From: Anaerolineae bacterium
GTDB lineage: Bacteria > Chloroflexota > Anaerolineae > JAAYZQ01
Direction of reading: 5' to 3'
DNA: 28,688 nt
NCBI GenBank assembly: GCA_016926595.1
Contig: JAFGOG010000168.1
Span: 1-28,688, forward strand
The notes beneath the pieces were generated by a model, which saw nothing but the letters and a program-made list of their open reading frames with translations, made no database searches and was not told the origin of the DNA. The position numbers were made by a program, and so were the translations under genes. Shown piece by piece: positions 17,698 to 27,100 of this stretch. Positions within the stretch are counted from its first letter, which is position 1. Every line of letters begins with the position of its first letter.

Positions 17698-18900
17698 ATG
17701 GCCGAGTTAGAACTGTCGATCATGTCGCGCGGGCCGACGACGGTTGCTGACCTGCAACCGTTGTTGGATCAGTTCGAGACTGAACAGCGGGTCCACGTTC
17801 GCCTTCGGGTGCTAAACTGGGATACCGCCTGGGCAGATCTGCTCAAAGTCGCCCTTTACCAGTACGGTCCTGATGTCTCGGAAATCGGCTCGACATGGTT
17901 GAGCAGCTTTGTGGCGATGGATGCTTTGCAGCCTTTTATCGGCTCTGGAGCTTTAATGGCGTGGGATCCCTCTGTGTTTCTGTCTTCGTCGTGGCAGAGC
18001 GGAATGCTAGCTCAACGTATGGGTGAGCCTGCGTTGCTGTGGGCTATCCCATGGTGGGCCGACACGCGCATCGTCTACTATCGGCGAGACCTCTTGGCGC
18101 AAGCCGGTGTTGAGTTGGCCCAGCCTGCCTTTGATAGTCCAGAACACCTGGCGCAGACCCTTGCCCAGCTTGACGCTGCTGGCGTGCCGATTCCGTGGGT
18201 GGTGCCCACCCACCAGTCCCGGATGACGGTTCACAATGTGGCCAGTTGGGTGTGGGGGGCTGGTGGCGATTTTGTGACTGACGACGGTCGGCGCGTGCTG
18301 TTTGAACGACCGGAAGCCCAGGCGGGCATGTGCGCCTACCTTAGTCTGGCGCGCTTCCTTGCCGAGCCAGCCCGGGGTCTGGACGACACGCAGTCAGATG
18401 GGTTGTTCAGCCAAGGGCAGGCGGCAGCGGCTATCAGCGGGCCGTGGCTTTTGCAGTTTGCACTTCCGGAGGTGATCGCCCAGGTTGGCATGGCTTGTCC
18501 GCCTGGGATTCCGTTCGTCGGCGGATCTCACCTAGTCCTGTGGAAGCACGCCGTCCACGACGCGGCGGCAATCAAGCTGATCCGCTTCCTCACTAGCCAG
18601 CATGTGCAGTCCAACTTTGGCCGGCGGGCTGGCCTGCTTCCAACCCGGCATGACGTGCTAGCCAATCCGCCTTTTTCCAACGATCCGCTGTATCAGGTCA
18701 TGGCTCAGGGGCTAAAGATGGGGCGTTCCTTTCCATCTGTCCCCTTGTGGGGGCTGGTAGAGGAAAGGCTGAATGAGGTACTTGGCCACTTGTGGGCAGA
18801 TCTCCTAGCCGACCCACGCCTGGATCTGGAAAAGGTCGTCGCTGAGCATCTGGAGTCGTTGGCCCGCAGGTTGAACCTGACTCTGCGCTCCCGCCAGTGA
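17698..18900 (+). CDS. Family 1 sugar-binding protein without signal peptide
   Basis: The 400-residue product has the fold and motifs of family 1 extracellular solute-binding proteins: strand 1 ELSIMSRG, GPDVSEIGSTWLSSF, ALLWAIPWWADTRIVYYRRD, QGQAAAAISGPW, IKLIRFLTSQHVQSNFGRRA. It nevertheless starts directly at the first strand of the mature domain. There is no hydrophobic N-terminus or lipobox, and an in-frame TAG stands at 17692-17694, just before the ATG, so a leader cannot be hidden upstream. GGAG precedes the start by about 9 bases. It is expected to stay in the cytoplasm. No family 1 permeases are nearby. It lies between GH130 and GH94 phosphorylases, so it may be a cytoplasmic sugar sensor or carrier; that role is speculative. 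Confidence 0.85.
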   Translation: MAELELSIMSRGPTTVADLQPLLDQFETEQRVHVRLRVLNWDTAWADLLKVALYQYGPDVSEIGSTWLSSFVAMDALQPFIGSGALMAWDPSVFLSSSWQSGMLAQRMGEPALLWAIPWWADTRIVYYRRDLLAQAGVELAQPAFDSPEHLAQTLAQLDAAGVPIPWVVPTHQSRMTVHNVASWVWGAGGDFVTDDGRRVLFERPEAQAGMCAYLSLARFLAEPARGLDDTQSDGLFSQGQAAAAISGPWLLQFALPEVIAQVGMACPPGIPFVGGSHLVLWKHAVHDAAAIKLIRFLTSQHVQSNFGRRAGLLPTRHDVLANPPFSNDPLYQVMAQGLKMGRSFPSVPLWGLVEERLNEVLGHLWADLLADPRLDLEKVVAEHLESLARRLNLTLRSRQ

Positions 18901-18955
18901 GGCCAAATTAATCTTGGAGCAAGTGAGCAGTAGCACGCATTGAGGGGTGTTATGC

Positions 18956-21388
18956 ATGGCGAACTATGGCTACTTTGACGACCAGAATAGAGAATATGTG
19001 ATCACCAACCCCAAGACGCCAGTCAAGTGGATCAATTATATCGGAACGCTTGCTTTCGGCGGCTTTGTAGACCATACCGGCGGCGCTTTGATCTGCAAGG
19101 GCGATCCGGCTTTGAACCGCATCACCAAGTATATCCCCCAGCTTCCAGGCTCAGAATTCAAGGGCGAAACTCTGTATCTGCGATTCAGAGCCGGTGATCG
19201 ATACAAGGTCTTTTCTCCCTACTTTGTGCCCACGCTGGATCACTACGAGCGTTACGAATGTCACATCGGGCTGGGGTATATCCGGATTATCTCCGAGTTC
19301 TATGGGATCAGAACTGATGTCACGATCTTTGTCCCGCTCGATGACAGCCGGGTGATACGCGACTACAAAATCACCAACCTCAGCGACCAGCCCATCGAGC
19401 TGGATGCCATCCCGGTGGTAGAGTATACCCATCCTGATGCCCTCAAGCAGCTTACGAACGCCGACTGGGTGCCGCAGACAATGCAGAGCCGGGTGCGCGA
19501 TGGCAAGGGCGGTATCAAGATCTTGATCCAATACCCATTCATGCGTCGCGGCATTGCGATCAACTACTTTACCTCCAACCTGCCGTCTTCCTCCTTCGAG
19601 ACCGACCGGGCCAGGTTCCTGGGCGATCGTGAATATGGTACTTGGGCCAGTCCGCTTCGGCTAACAGATATCCTTTTCGAGGGGCAGACAACAGAGTTGA
19701 GCAATTACGAAGCGCACCGTGGGGACAACATCGCGGCTTTGCTTCATCATTTGGGTGTGATCCAACCTGGCGAGACCAGGCGATTGATTACCCAATTGGG
19801 TCAGGAGGTGAGCGTTGCAGCGGCCCTGCCGCTGATCCGCCGCTACCGTGACGGGCTCAAAGTGGATGCCGCTTTTGATAGGATGGCTCGCTTTTGGAGT
19901 GGCTATCTGTCTGCCATACAGGTAGAGACGCCCGACGTCAATATGAACCGGATGCTGAACGTCTACAATCCCCGCCAATGCCACGTTACGCAAAACTGGT
20001 CGAGGTATCTGTCACTTTACCAGCTTGGCTTTGGGGCAAGGGGTATAGGCTTCCGGGACACCGCGCAGGATGTGATGGGGGTTATGGCCCACGCCCCTAC
20101 TGAGGCCCGGGCGCTCATCGAACTGCTGCTGTCGGTGCAGAGGAGGAACGGCTCGGCCTTTCACCAGTTCAACCCGCTGACCATGATCGCCAATGCTGGC
20201 GATTCTAAGGAAATAGAAGGAGCGCCTGACTATTACGGCGATGATCACCTGTGGATCGTCCTGGCAATCGCTGCCTACCTCAAGGAGACCGGTGACTTGG
20301 CCTTTCTGGACAAGTTGGTGCCTTATTATGAGAAGGATCGAGCTGGTCACCCTGTGGAGGCGGGCACCGTTTTGGATCACATGCGCCGAGCGGTCGAGTT
20401 CACTACGGCCAACGTCGGGGCCCATGGCCTGCCGCTGCTTGGCTTTGCCGACTGGAATGACACTGTGAACTTGAGGCCCGGCGGTGAGTCACTGTTCGTT
20501 GCTCACCTATACGGCAAGGCTCTGCTTGAAATGATCGATCTCGCCCGCCACATGGGCGACCCGGCGGCAGCCGACCGCTATGCAGGCTACTATGCAGCGA
20601 TGAAGGCCAGGGTCAACGATCAGGCGTGGGACGGCGAGTGGTACGTACGCTATTTCGACGCCGATGGCAGCCCCTTGGGCTCCAAGGCAAATAGGTATGG
20701 GCAGATCTATGTCAACGGCCAATCATGGCCGGTGATTGCCGGTTTCGCCACACCCGACCGGGCGAGGCAGGCCCTCGACTCGGTCTACCGCTGGCTCAAC
20801 ACGCGAAATGGCATCAAGCTGAGCGTGCCCGGATTCAACGGCTGGGATCCGATCCGGGGTGGGATCACCACCTATCCGCCTGGCGCGAAAGAAAACGGCG
20901 GGATCTTTCTCCATGCCAACCCATGGGTCATCATGGCCGAAACTCTGCTTGGTAATGGGGAGCGCGCTTTTGCGTATTACGATGAGATCAACCCGGTCGC
21001 CAAGAACGACAGGATCGACGAGTTCGAGTGCGAGCCCTATGTCTATCCGCAGAACGTGCTGAGCGACGAGCACCCCCAGTTTGGACTGGCCCGCAATAGC
21101 TGGTTGACCGGCACTGCGTCGTGGGCTTACCAGGCGACTACTCAGTATATCCTGGGCATCATGCCGGCCCATGACGGGCTGCAAGTAGATCCGTGCATCC
21201 CTGGATGTTGGGATGGTTTCAAGCTGGTCCGTCGATTTCGAGGAGTTGTCTACCAGATCGAGGTCAGAAATCCAGATCATGTAAGCAAAGGGGTCAGGTC
21301 AATCAGGGTCGACGGGCAGCCAATCCAGGGTAACCTGGTGCCGATCCTGGCAGGCAGGGTTCACAAAGTCGAGGTTGTGATGGGATAG
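18956..21388 (+). CDS. GH94 glycoside phosphorylase, specificity uncertain
   Basis: The 810-residue product is a GH94 inverting phosphorylase. It begins ANYGYFDDQNREYVITNP and keeps the donor-site motif GIGFRDTAQD and the catalytic loop GFADWNDTVNL, with the general-acid Asp in the DWND motif (residues 499-502). It ends with the NSWLTGTASWAY segment that helps form the phosphate site. The acceptor-side loops differ from the cellobiose phosphorylase encoded next: residues after DWND are shorter, and the N-terminal beta-sandwich is diverged. It should use phosphate to release glucose-1-phosphate (or a GlcNAc analogue) from a beta-disaccharide. Laminaribiose, chitobiose or cellobionate are candidate substrates. 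ATG 18956 is chosen because GAGGGG lies 8 bases upstream and the neighbouring paralogue starts at the same point; an in-frame GTG exists at 18947. Confidence 0.88.
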   Translation: MANYGYFDDQNREYVITNPKTPVKWINYIGTLAFGGFVDHTGGALICKGDPALNRITKYIPQLPGSEFKGETLYLRFRAGDRYKVFSPYFVPTLDHYERYECHIGLGYIRIISEFYGIRTDVTIFVPLDDSRVIRDYKITNLSDQPIELDAIPVVEYTHPDALKQLTNADWVPQTMQSRVRDGKGGIKILIQYPFMRRGIAINYFTSNLPSSSFETDRARFLGDREYGTWASPLRLTDILFEGQTTELSNYEAHRGDNIAALLHHLGVIQPGETRRLITQLGQEVSVAAALPLIRRYRDGLKVDAAFDRMARFWSGYLSAIQVETPDVNMNRMLNVYNPRQCHVTQNWSRYLSLYQLGFGARGIGFRDTAQDVMGVMAHAPTEARALIELLLSVQRRNGSAFHQFNPLTMIANAGDSKEIEGAPDYYGDDHLWIVLAIAAYLKETGDLAFLDKLVPYYEKDRAGHPVEAGTVLDHMRRAVEFTTANVGAHGLPLLGFADWNDTVNLRPGGESLFVAHLYGKALLEMIDLARHMGDPAAADRYAGYYAAMKARVNDQAWDGEWYVRYFDADGSPLGSKANRYGQIYVNGQSWPVIAGFATPDRARQALDSVYRWLNTRNGIKLSVPGFNGWDPIRGGITTYPPGAKENGGIFLHANPWVIMAETLLGNGERAFAYYDEINPVAKNDRIDEFECEPYVYPQNVLSDEHPQFGLARNSWLTGTASWAYQATTQYILGIMPAHDGLQVDPCIPGCWDGFKLVRRFRGVVYQIEVRNPDHVSKGVRSIRVDGQPIQGNLVPILAGRVHKVEVVMG

Positions 21389-21457
21389 GCGTTAATTTTC
21401 AATCTTCTTCCCTACCTCGGAGGGAGTTAGCTGCGTGGTTTCAGATTGGGAGTGCCT

Positions 21458-23914
21458 ATGGCGAGCTACGGTTTCTTTGATGATGCGAATCGCGAGTATG
21501 TGATCACCCGGCCCGATACACCGCTGCCCTGGATCAACTACCTGGGCAGTGAGGCCTATTTCGGCCTTATTTCCAATACCGCCGGTGGGTACTCTTTTTA
21601 TCGTGACGCACGGCTGCGGCGGATCACACGCTACCGCTATAACAATGTCCCGCTCGACTGCGGTGGGCGCTATATCTATCTGCGGGACGACGACGGCGGC
21701 GAGTTCTGGTCCCCCACCTGGCAGCCTACACGTCACGATCTGGAAAACTACACCTGCCGCCATGGCCTGGGATACACGGTCATTGGCTCTACCTACTGCG
21801 GGATCAAGGCCGGGATCCGGTACTTTGTTCCGCTTGCTGAGAGCCTGGAAATCTGGCAGATGAGCCTGACCAATCTCCGGGAGGGTCCAGCCAGGATGTC
21901 GGTATTTACCGGAGTCGAGTTCTGCTTGTGGGATGCGCAGGACGATGCCGCCAACTTTCAGCGCAATCTCAATATCGGCGAAGTGGAGATAGATGGCAGT
22001 GTAATCTATCACAAGACCGAATACCGCGAGCGCCGCAACCATTTCGCTTTTTTTGCCTGCTCAGAGCCGTTGGTCGGCTTTGATACGCAGCGCGACCTGT
22101 TCCTGGGATCATACCGGGCCTGGGACAGGCCGGCGGCGGTGGAGCGCGGCCAATCGTTCAATTCGGTGGCCCACGGCTGGGCTCCCATCGGTTCCCATCA
22201 TCTTTGGCTCGAGCTCGGGCCTGGCGAGACGTGCCAGATCATCTTCCTGTTGGGTTATCACGAGAACCCCGACGGACAGAAATTCGATCCCCCGGGCTCA
22301 CAGACGATCGACAAACGGACAGTCCGGCCGGTTATCGCCAGGTACCTGCTGCAAGAGAATGTGGAATCGGCCTTTGCTGCACTGCGCAGCCATTGGGACG
22401 GTCTGCTCAGGATCTTTCATGTCGAGACGCCAGACTTTCACACCGATCGCATGGTCAACATCTGGAATGCCTACCAGTGCATGGTCACCTTCAACCTGTC
22501 CCGGTCGGCTTCCTACTTTGAGTCGGGCATGGGGCGGGGAATGGGTTTTCGCGACTCGGCCCAGGATCTGCTGGGGTTTGTTCACATGGTGCCGGCGCGG
22601 GCCCGTGAGCGGATTCTGGACCTGGCGGCCACGCAGTTGGACAGCGGCGGCGCATACCACCAGTATCAACCTCTCACCAAGCGCGGCAACGATCAGGTCG
22701 GCACCGGCTTTAACGACGATCCACTGTGGCTGGTTCTGGGTGTAGCTGCTTATCTAAAAGAGACCGGCGACGAAGACATTCTGAATGCGTCGGTCCCGTA
22801 CGATCACCGGCCCGGATCGGAGCAGCCGCTGTATGAGCACTTGAAGCGTAGCCTGCGCTATACGCTAGAACGGCTGGGGCCACACGGCCTGCCGCTGATC
22901 GGCCGTGCTGACTGGAACGACTGTCTGAACCTCAATACCTTTTCCAGCGCACCCGGCGAATCTTTCCAGACAGCCGCCCACCGGGATGGAAAGGTGGCTG
23001 AGTCGGTCCTGATCGGCGGGCTGTTCGTGTTGGCGGCGCGGGAACTGGCCGCCATCGCCCAATGGCGTGGCTTGGAAGAGGAGGCGCGGCGCTACAGCGA
23101 CGAGGCTGCCAGGATGGAGGCCGCGCTGCTGCAGCACGGCTGGGATGGTAACTGGTTTCTGCGAGCCTATGATGACCTGGGTCAAAAAGTGGGGTCGCAC
23201 GGGTGTGTGGAGGGCCAGATCTTCATCGAGCCGCAGGGCATCTGCGCCATGGCCCGCATGGGGCTGCACGATGGGCGGGTAGAAAAGGCGCTGGCAGCAG
23301 TCAAAGACAAACTAGCCACGCCGGATGGCATCGTTCTCCTACAGCCGGCCTACTCCCAATACTACCTGCAATTAGGCGAAATCTCTTCCTATCCACCTGG
23401 CTATAAAGAGAATGCCAGTGTCTTTTGTCATACCAACCCGTGGATCATGATCGCCGAGGCAATAGTCGGGCGCGGCGATCAAGCGCACGACTATTACATT
23501 CGCATCAACCCGTCTGCACGGGAGGCGATCGGCGATGTGCACCGCTGCGAGCCCTATGTCTATGCCCAGATGATCGCCGGGCGTGACGCGTCAACCCCGG
23601 GTGAGGCCAAGAATTCCTGGCTGACCGGCGCAGCGGCGTGGAACTATGTCGCCATCACTCAGTGGATCCTGGGCATTCGTCCTACCCTAACCGGCCTGGA
23701 GATTGCCCCCGTTATGCCGGCCAACTGGTCAGGCTTCAAGGTCCAGCGTGCCTACCGTGGCGCGACCTATTACATTTCTGTTGAGCGCGTTGGCCCGGGT
23801 AATAGTGTCTCGCTTGTGGTGGACGGCAAGCCTATCACAGGCCAAATCATACCTCTGCCGCCAACAGGCCAGGCAGAGGTAGAAGTGCGAGCCATGGTGG
23901 GAATCTCGCAATAG
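21458..23914 (+). CDS. GH94 cellobiose phosphorylase
   Basis: The 818-residue product matches cellobiose phosphorylases (EC 2.4.1.20; usual length about 810-820). Segments are SYGFFDDANREYVITRPDTP, ISNTAGGYSFYRDARLRRIT, RGMGFRDSAQDLLGFVH, AYHQYQPLTKRGN and GRADWNDCLNLNTFS. The catalytic Asp lies in DWND (residues 485-488). It splits cellobiose with phosphate into glucose and glucose-1-phosphate in the cytoplasm, saving one ATP per disaccharide. It shares the overall plan of the preceding GH94 gene and probably arose from an old duplication. ATG 21458 is preferred over an in-frame TTG at 21446 because GGGAG ends 5 bases before it. It is the last gene of the sugar locus. Confidence 0.93.
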   Translation: MASYGFFDDANREYVITRPDTPLPWINYLGSEAYFGLISNTAGGYSFYRDARLRRITRYRYNNVPLDCGGRYIYLRDDDGGEFWSPTWQPTRHDLENYTCRHGLGYTVIGSTYCGIKAGIRYFVPLAESLEIWQMSLTNLREGPARMSVFTGVEFCLWDAQDDAANFQRNLNIGEVEIDGSVIYHKTEYRERRNHFAFFACSEPLVGFDTQRDLFLGSYRAWDRPAAVERGQSFNSVAHGWAPIGSHHLWLELGPGETCQIIFLLGYHENPDGQKFDPPGSQTIDKRTVRPVIARYLLQENVESAFAALRSHWDGLLRIFHVETPDFHTDRMVNIWNAYQCMVTFNLSRSASYFESGMGRGMGFRDSAQDLLGFVHMVPARARERILDLAATQLDSGGAYHQYQPLTKRGNDQVGTGFNDDPLWLVLGVAAYLKETGDEDILNASVPYDHRPGSEQPLYEHLKRSLRYTLERLGPHGLPLIGRADWNDCLNLNTFSSAPGESFQTAAHRDGKVAESVLIGGLFVLAARELAAIAQWRGLEEEARRYSDEAARMEAALLQHGWDGNWFLRAYDDLGQKVGSHGCVEGQIFIEPQGICAMARMGLHDGRVEKALAAVKDKLATPDGIVLLQPAYSQYYLQLGEISSYPPGYKENASVFCHTNPWIMIAEAIVGRGDQAHDYYIRINPSAREAIGDVHRCEPYVYAQMIAGRDASTPGEAKNSWLTGAAAWNYVAITQWILGIRPTLTGLEIAPVMPANWSGFKVQRAYRGATYYISVERVGPGNSVSLVVDGKPITGQIIPLPPTGQAEVEVRAMVGISQ

Positions 23915-23928
23915 CAACTCCAGTCGCT

Positions 23929-24081
23929 GTCGTTGTACCCCTTTGCTGCAACCTGCTCGGCTACCAGGTCGTTGTCCAGCTGGGCCTTGACGTCGCTCTC
24001 AATGTGCATCTCTTTCAGATTGCTGACGATCGGCATGCCTTCGAGAAGGATGATCTGCCCGATCAGCTTCAAAGTCTGGCG
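23929..24081 (-). pseudogene. Antisense remnant of a bacterioferritin gene
   Basis: Read leftward from 24081, about 51 codons give a stretch including LIGQIILLEGMPIVSNLKEM and then DVKAQLDNDLVAEQVAAKGY. This follows the second-helix to third-helix region of bacterioferritins (HAEKLI.RILFLEG.P......I...V...L..DL.LE..A...Y). The first helix, the fourth helix and most metal ligands are missing, and the frame continues into the antisense of the GH94 end, so no functional protein is expected. It appears to be a leftover of a lost gene. The assignment rests on family recall. Confidence 0.55.
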
Positions 24082-24105
24082 ATTGGGGGTTTTGGACAAT
24101 CGCCT

Positions 24106-24134
24106 TTGACAGCTGACCGAGAGCATGTTATACT
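24106..24134 (+). promoter_or_regulatory. Near-consensus promoter of the cyclase/AAA/TPR gene
   Basis: TTGACA (24106-24111) and TATACT (24129-24134) are spaced 17 bases apart, with an extended -10 TGT just before the second box. Transcription would begin near 24141, about 43 bases before the start codon. The last gene therefore has its own promoter, separate from the sugar locus. Confidence 0.8.
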
Positions 24135-24183
24135 GGCTACAGGCCAGAATGGCGACCATTTAGCATAGCAGCAGGAGACCCGT

Positions 24184-27100
24184 ATGCAGTGTCCACAATG
24201 CCAAGCCGAGAACCCTGACCAGGCCAAGTTTTGCCTGGAATGCGGGGCCAAGCTCCAGGCGGTGTGCCCCCAGTGTGGGGCGGCGTTGCCGCCTCAGGCC
24301 AAATTCTGCTTCGAATGTGGCGCCAGGATAGAGGCGCCTGCGCCTACACTTCCACCTGCTCCTACTCCTGCCGCGCTACCCCCTACCGACGCAGCGCTGG
24401 CTGAAGCGCTCAAGCGTTTGATACCCAAAGAGTTCGCTGAGCGGCTGCTGGCTACGCGGGGCAAGGCCGGCAGCGAGCGGCGGATGGTCACCATTCTCTT
24501 TTCGGACGTCAGGGGCTCAACCTCCATGGCCGAAAAGCTGGATCCTGAAGATGTCATGGAGATCATGAACGGGGCGTTTGAAGTACTGATTCCGCCGGTG
24601 TACAAGCACGAGGGAACTCTAGCGCGGCTGATGGGTGACGCTATCCTGGCCTTCTTTGGCGCGCCGCTGGCCCACGAGGACGATCCGGAACGGGCCATCC
24701 GGGCGGCATTGGAGATCGTGGCTGGGGCAAAAGAGTACGCGGCGCGCTTGGAGCAGGAGCGCAGCATCTCTGGTTTTAATGTGCGAGTGGGAATCAATAC
24801 CGGGCTGGTGGTGGTCGGAGAGGTGGGATCTGACCTGCGGGTCGAGTATACGGCCATGGGCGACGCCATCAACCTGGCTGCGCGGATGGAGCAGAGCGCG
24901 CCGGTGGGCGGCATTCTAATCTCGCGCGATACCTATCTCCAGGTGCGTGGGCTGTTCGAGGTGCAGGCCTTGGAGCCGGTGACTGTCAAAGGGAAGGCCG
25001 AACCGGTTCAGGTGTATGTAGTACAGCGGGCCAAGCCGCGCGCTTTCCACCTGGCGACGCGCGGCGTGGAGGGCATCGAGACACGCATGATCGGCCGCGA
25101 GGGCGAGCTGAAGCGGCTCCAGGATGCCTTTTTGCTCGCGCACGAGGACGGCGAGCGGCAGATGGTGACTGTTGTCGGTGAGTCTGGAGTGGGCAAAACG
25201 CGCCTGTTGTACGAGTTCGAGGGTTGGGTGGAGCAGATACCCCAGCCGATCCGCTATTTTCGAGGGCGGGCTGGCCCCGAGCTGCAAAACGTGCCCTATG
25301 CTCTGCTGCGGGACCTATTTGTGCTGCGTTTCGACATTCAGGACAGTGATCCCGCGCGAGTGGTGCGGGACAAACTGGAGCGTGGTCTGGGTGAGTGGTT
25401 GGGGACCGATGGGCAGGGTCAGATGAAAGCCCATCTGATCGGGCAACTGTTGGGGTTTGATTTCAGCGCCAGTCCTCACTTGCAAGGTGTTCTTGACGAT
25501 GCCAAGCAGCTCCGCGATCGGGCGTTGATCTATCTAGATGACCTGTTCCGGGCCGCAGCGGCGCTGGCTACCGTGGTCATCTTGCTCGAGGATATTCAAT
25601 GGGCTGACGATAGCTCACTTGATGTGATTAACCATCTGGCTGGAACTCTAGGAGCGCGTGACCACGCGCCATTTCTGTTCGTCTGCCTAGCCCGTCCGAC
25701 CCTGCACGACCGCCGGCTGCATTGGGGCGAAGGCCAGACCTTCCACGCCCGGTTGGAGCTCCACCCCCTATCCACAATGGACAGCCGCCGGTTGGTTGCA
25801 GAGATCCTGCAGCGGGTGGGAGAGGTGCCCACCTCATTGCGCGATGCGGTGGTGTCTGGAGCTGACGGTAACCCGCTTTATGTCGAAGAGTTGATCAAGG
25901 TGATGATCGAAGAGGGAGTGATCGTCAAGTCCCCTGCAGGAGATCTCTATGGGGATGATGGGCGAGGCCCATGGCATGTGGAGCAGTCCAGGCTGGCCGA
26001 TCTGCGCGTGCCGCCCACGTTGACCGGTGTGCTCCAGGCCCGGCTCGACAGCTTGCCGATGGATCAGCGCGCCATTCTGCAACAGGCCGCCGTCGTGGGG
26101 CGAACCTTCTGGGACCTGGTCGTCGTCCGCATCGGCCAGGCGACCGGCGAGGGGTTGGGGGAAGAGGATGTCCCGGTTGTTCTGTCGGCTCTGCGCAGCC
26201 GCGAGATGGTCGATCATAAAGAGACGTCGGCGTTTGCAGGAGCCCAGGAATTCATCTTTAGACACGCAGCGCTCCGCGAAGTAGCTTACGAGAGCATCCT
26301 GAAGAAGGTGCGGCGGGGGTATCATGCCCTAGTGGCCGATTGGCTGATGGAGCAGAGCCGCGAGCGGACCAGCGAGTACACCGGACTGATCGCCGAGCAT
26401 CTCGAAAAGGCCGGGCGGACGGATGAGGCACTCGCCTACCTGTGGCAGGCGGGCGATCAGGCAGCGGCGCAGTATGCCAACGGCGAGGCGGTCAGGTTCT
26501 TCAGCCGGGCGCTCGATCTGCTTCAGACGGTGGAACAGGAGCCGGTCGAGGCGTGCAAACAGGAGTATGTGTTGTTGTCGGGGCGGGAAGGCGCTTACAA
26601 GCTGCTCGGCAACCGGCAGGCCCAAGCCACAGACCTGGAACGCTTGACAGCCTTGGCCGAGGGAATGGACGATGTACGCTGCTGTGGGGAGGTGGCCCTG
26701 CGTTATGCGGCCTACTACGACGCTGTCAGCGACTTTCCGGCGGCATTTGGCGCGGCGGGCAGGGCTATCCAGTGCAGTGAGCAGGCTGGCGATCTGCCAA
26801 AGAAGATTGACGGGATGGTCGCCCAGGCGCGCGCCCTGTGGCGGCAGGGGACATTTGACCAGGCGGAGCAGCACCTACTGGAGGCGCTGGCCCTGTCGCA
26901 GCAGCATGATTACCAGCGGGGGATGGGTAACAGCCTGCAATCGCTGGGCAACGTCCGGTTCTTCAAGGGCGATCTGCAGGGTGCGCGAACCTATTGGGAA
27001 GAGGCCTTGACCTTGCACCGCGCCCAGGGGCAGCGGCGCAACGAGGCGATGACGCTGGGCAACCTGGTGGCGGCCTGCGGCAGCCAGCGCGACCTGATCC

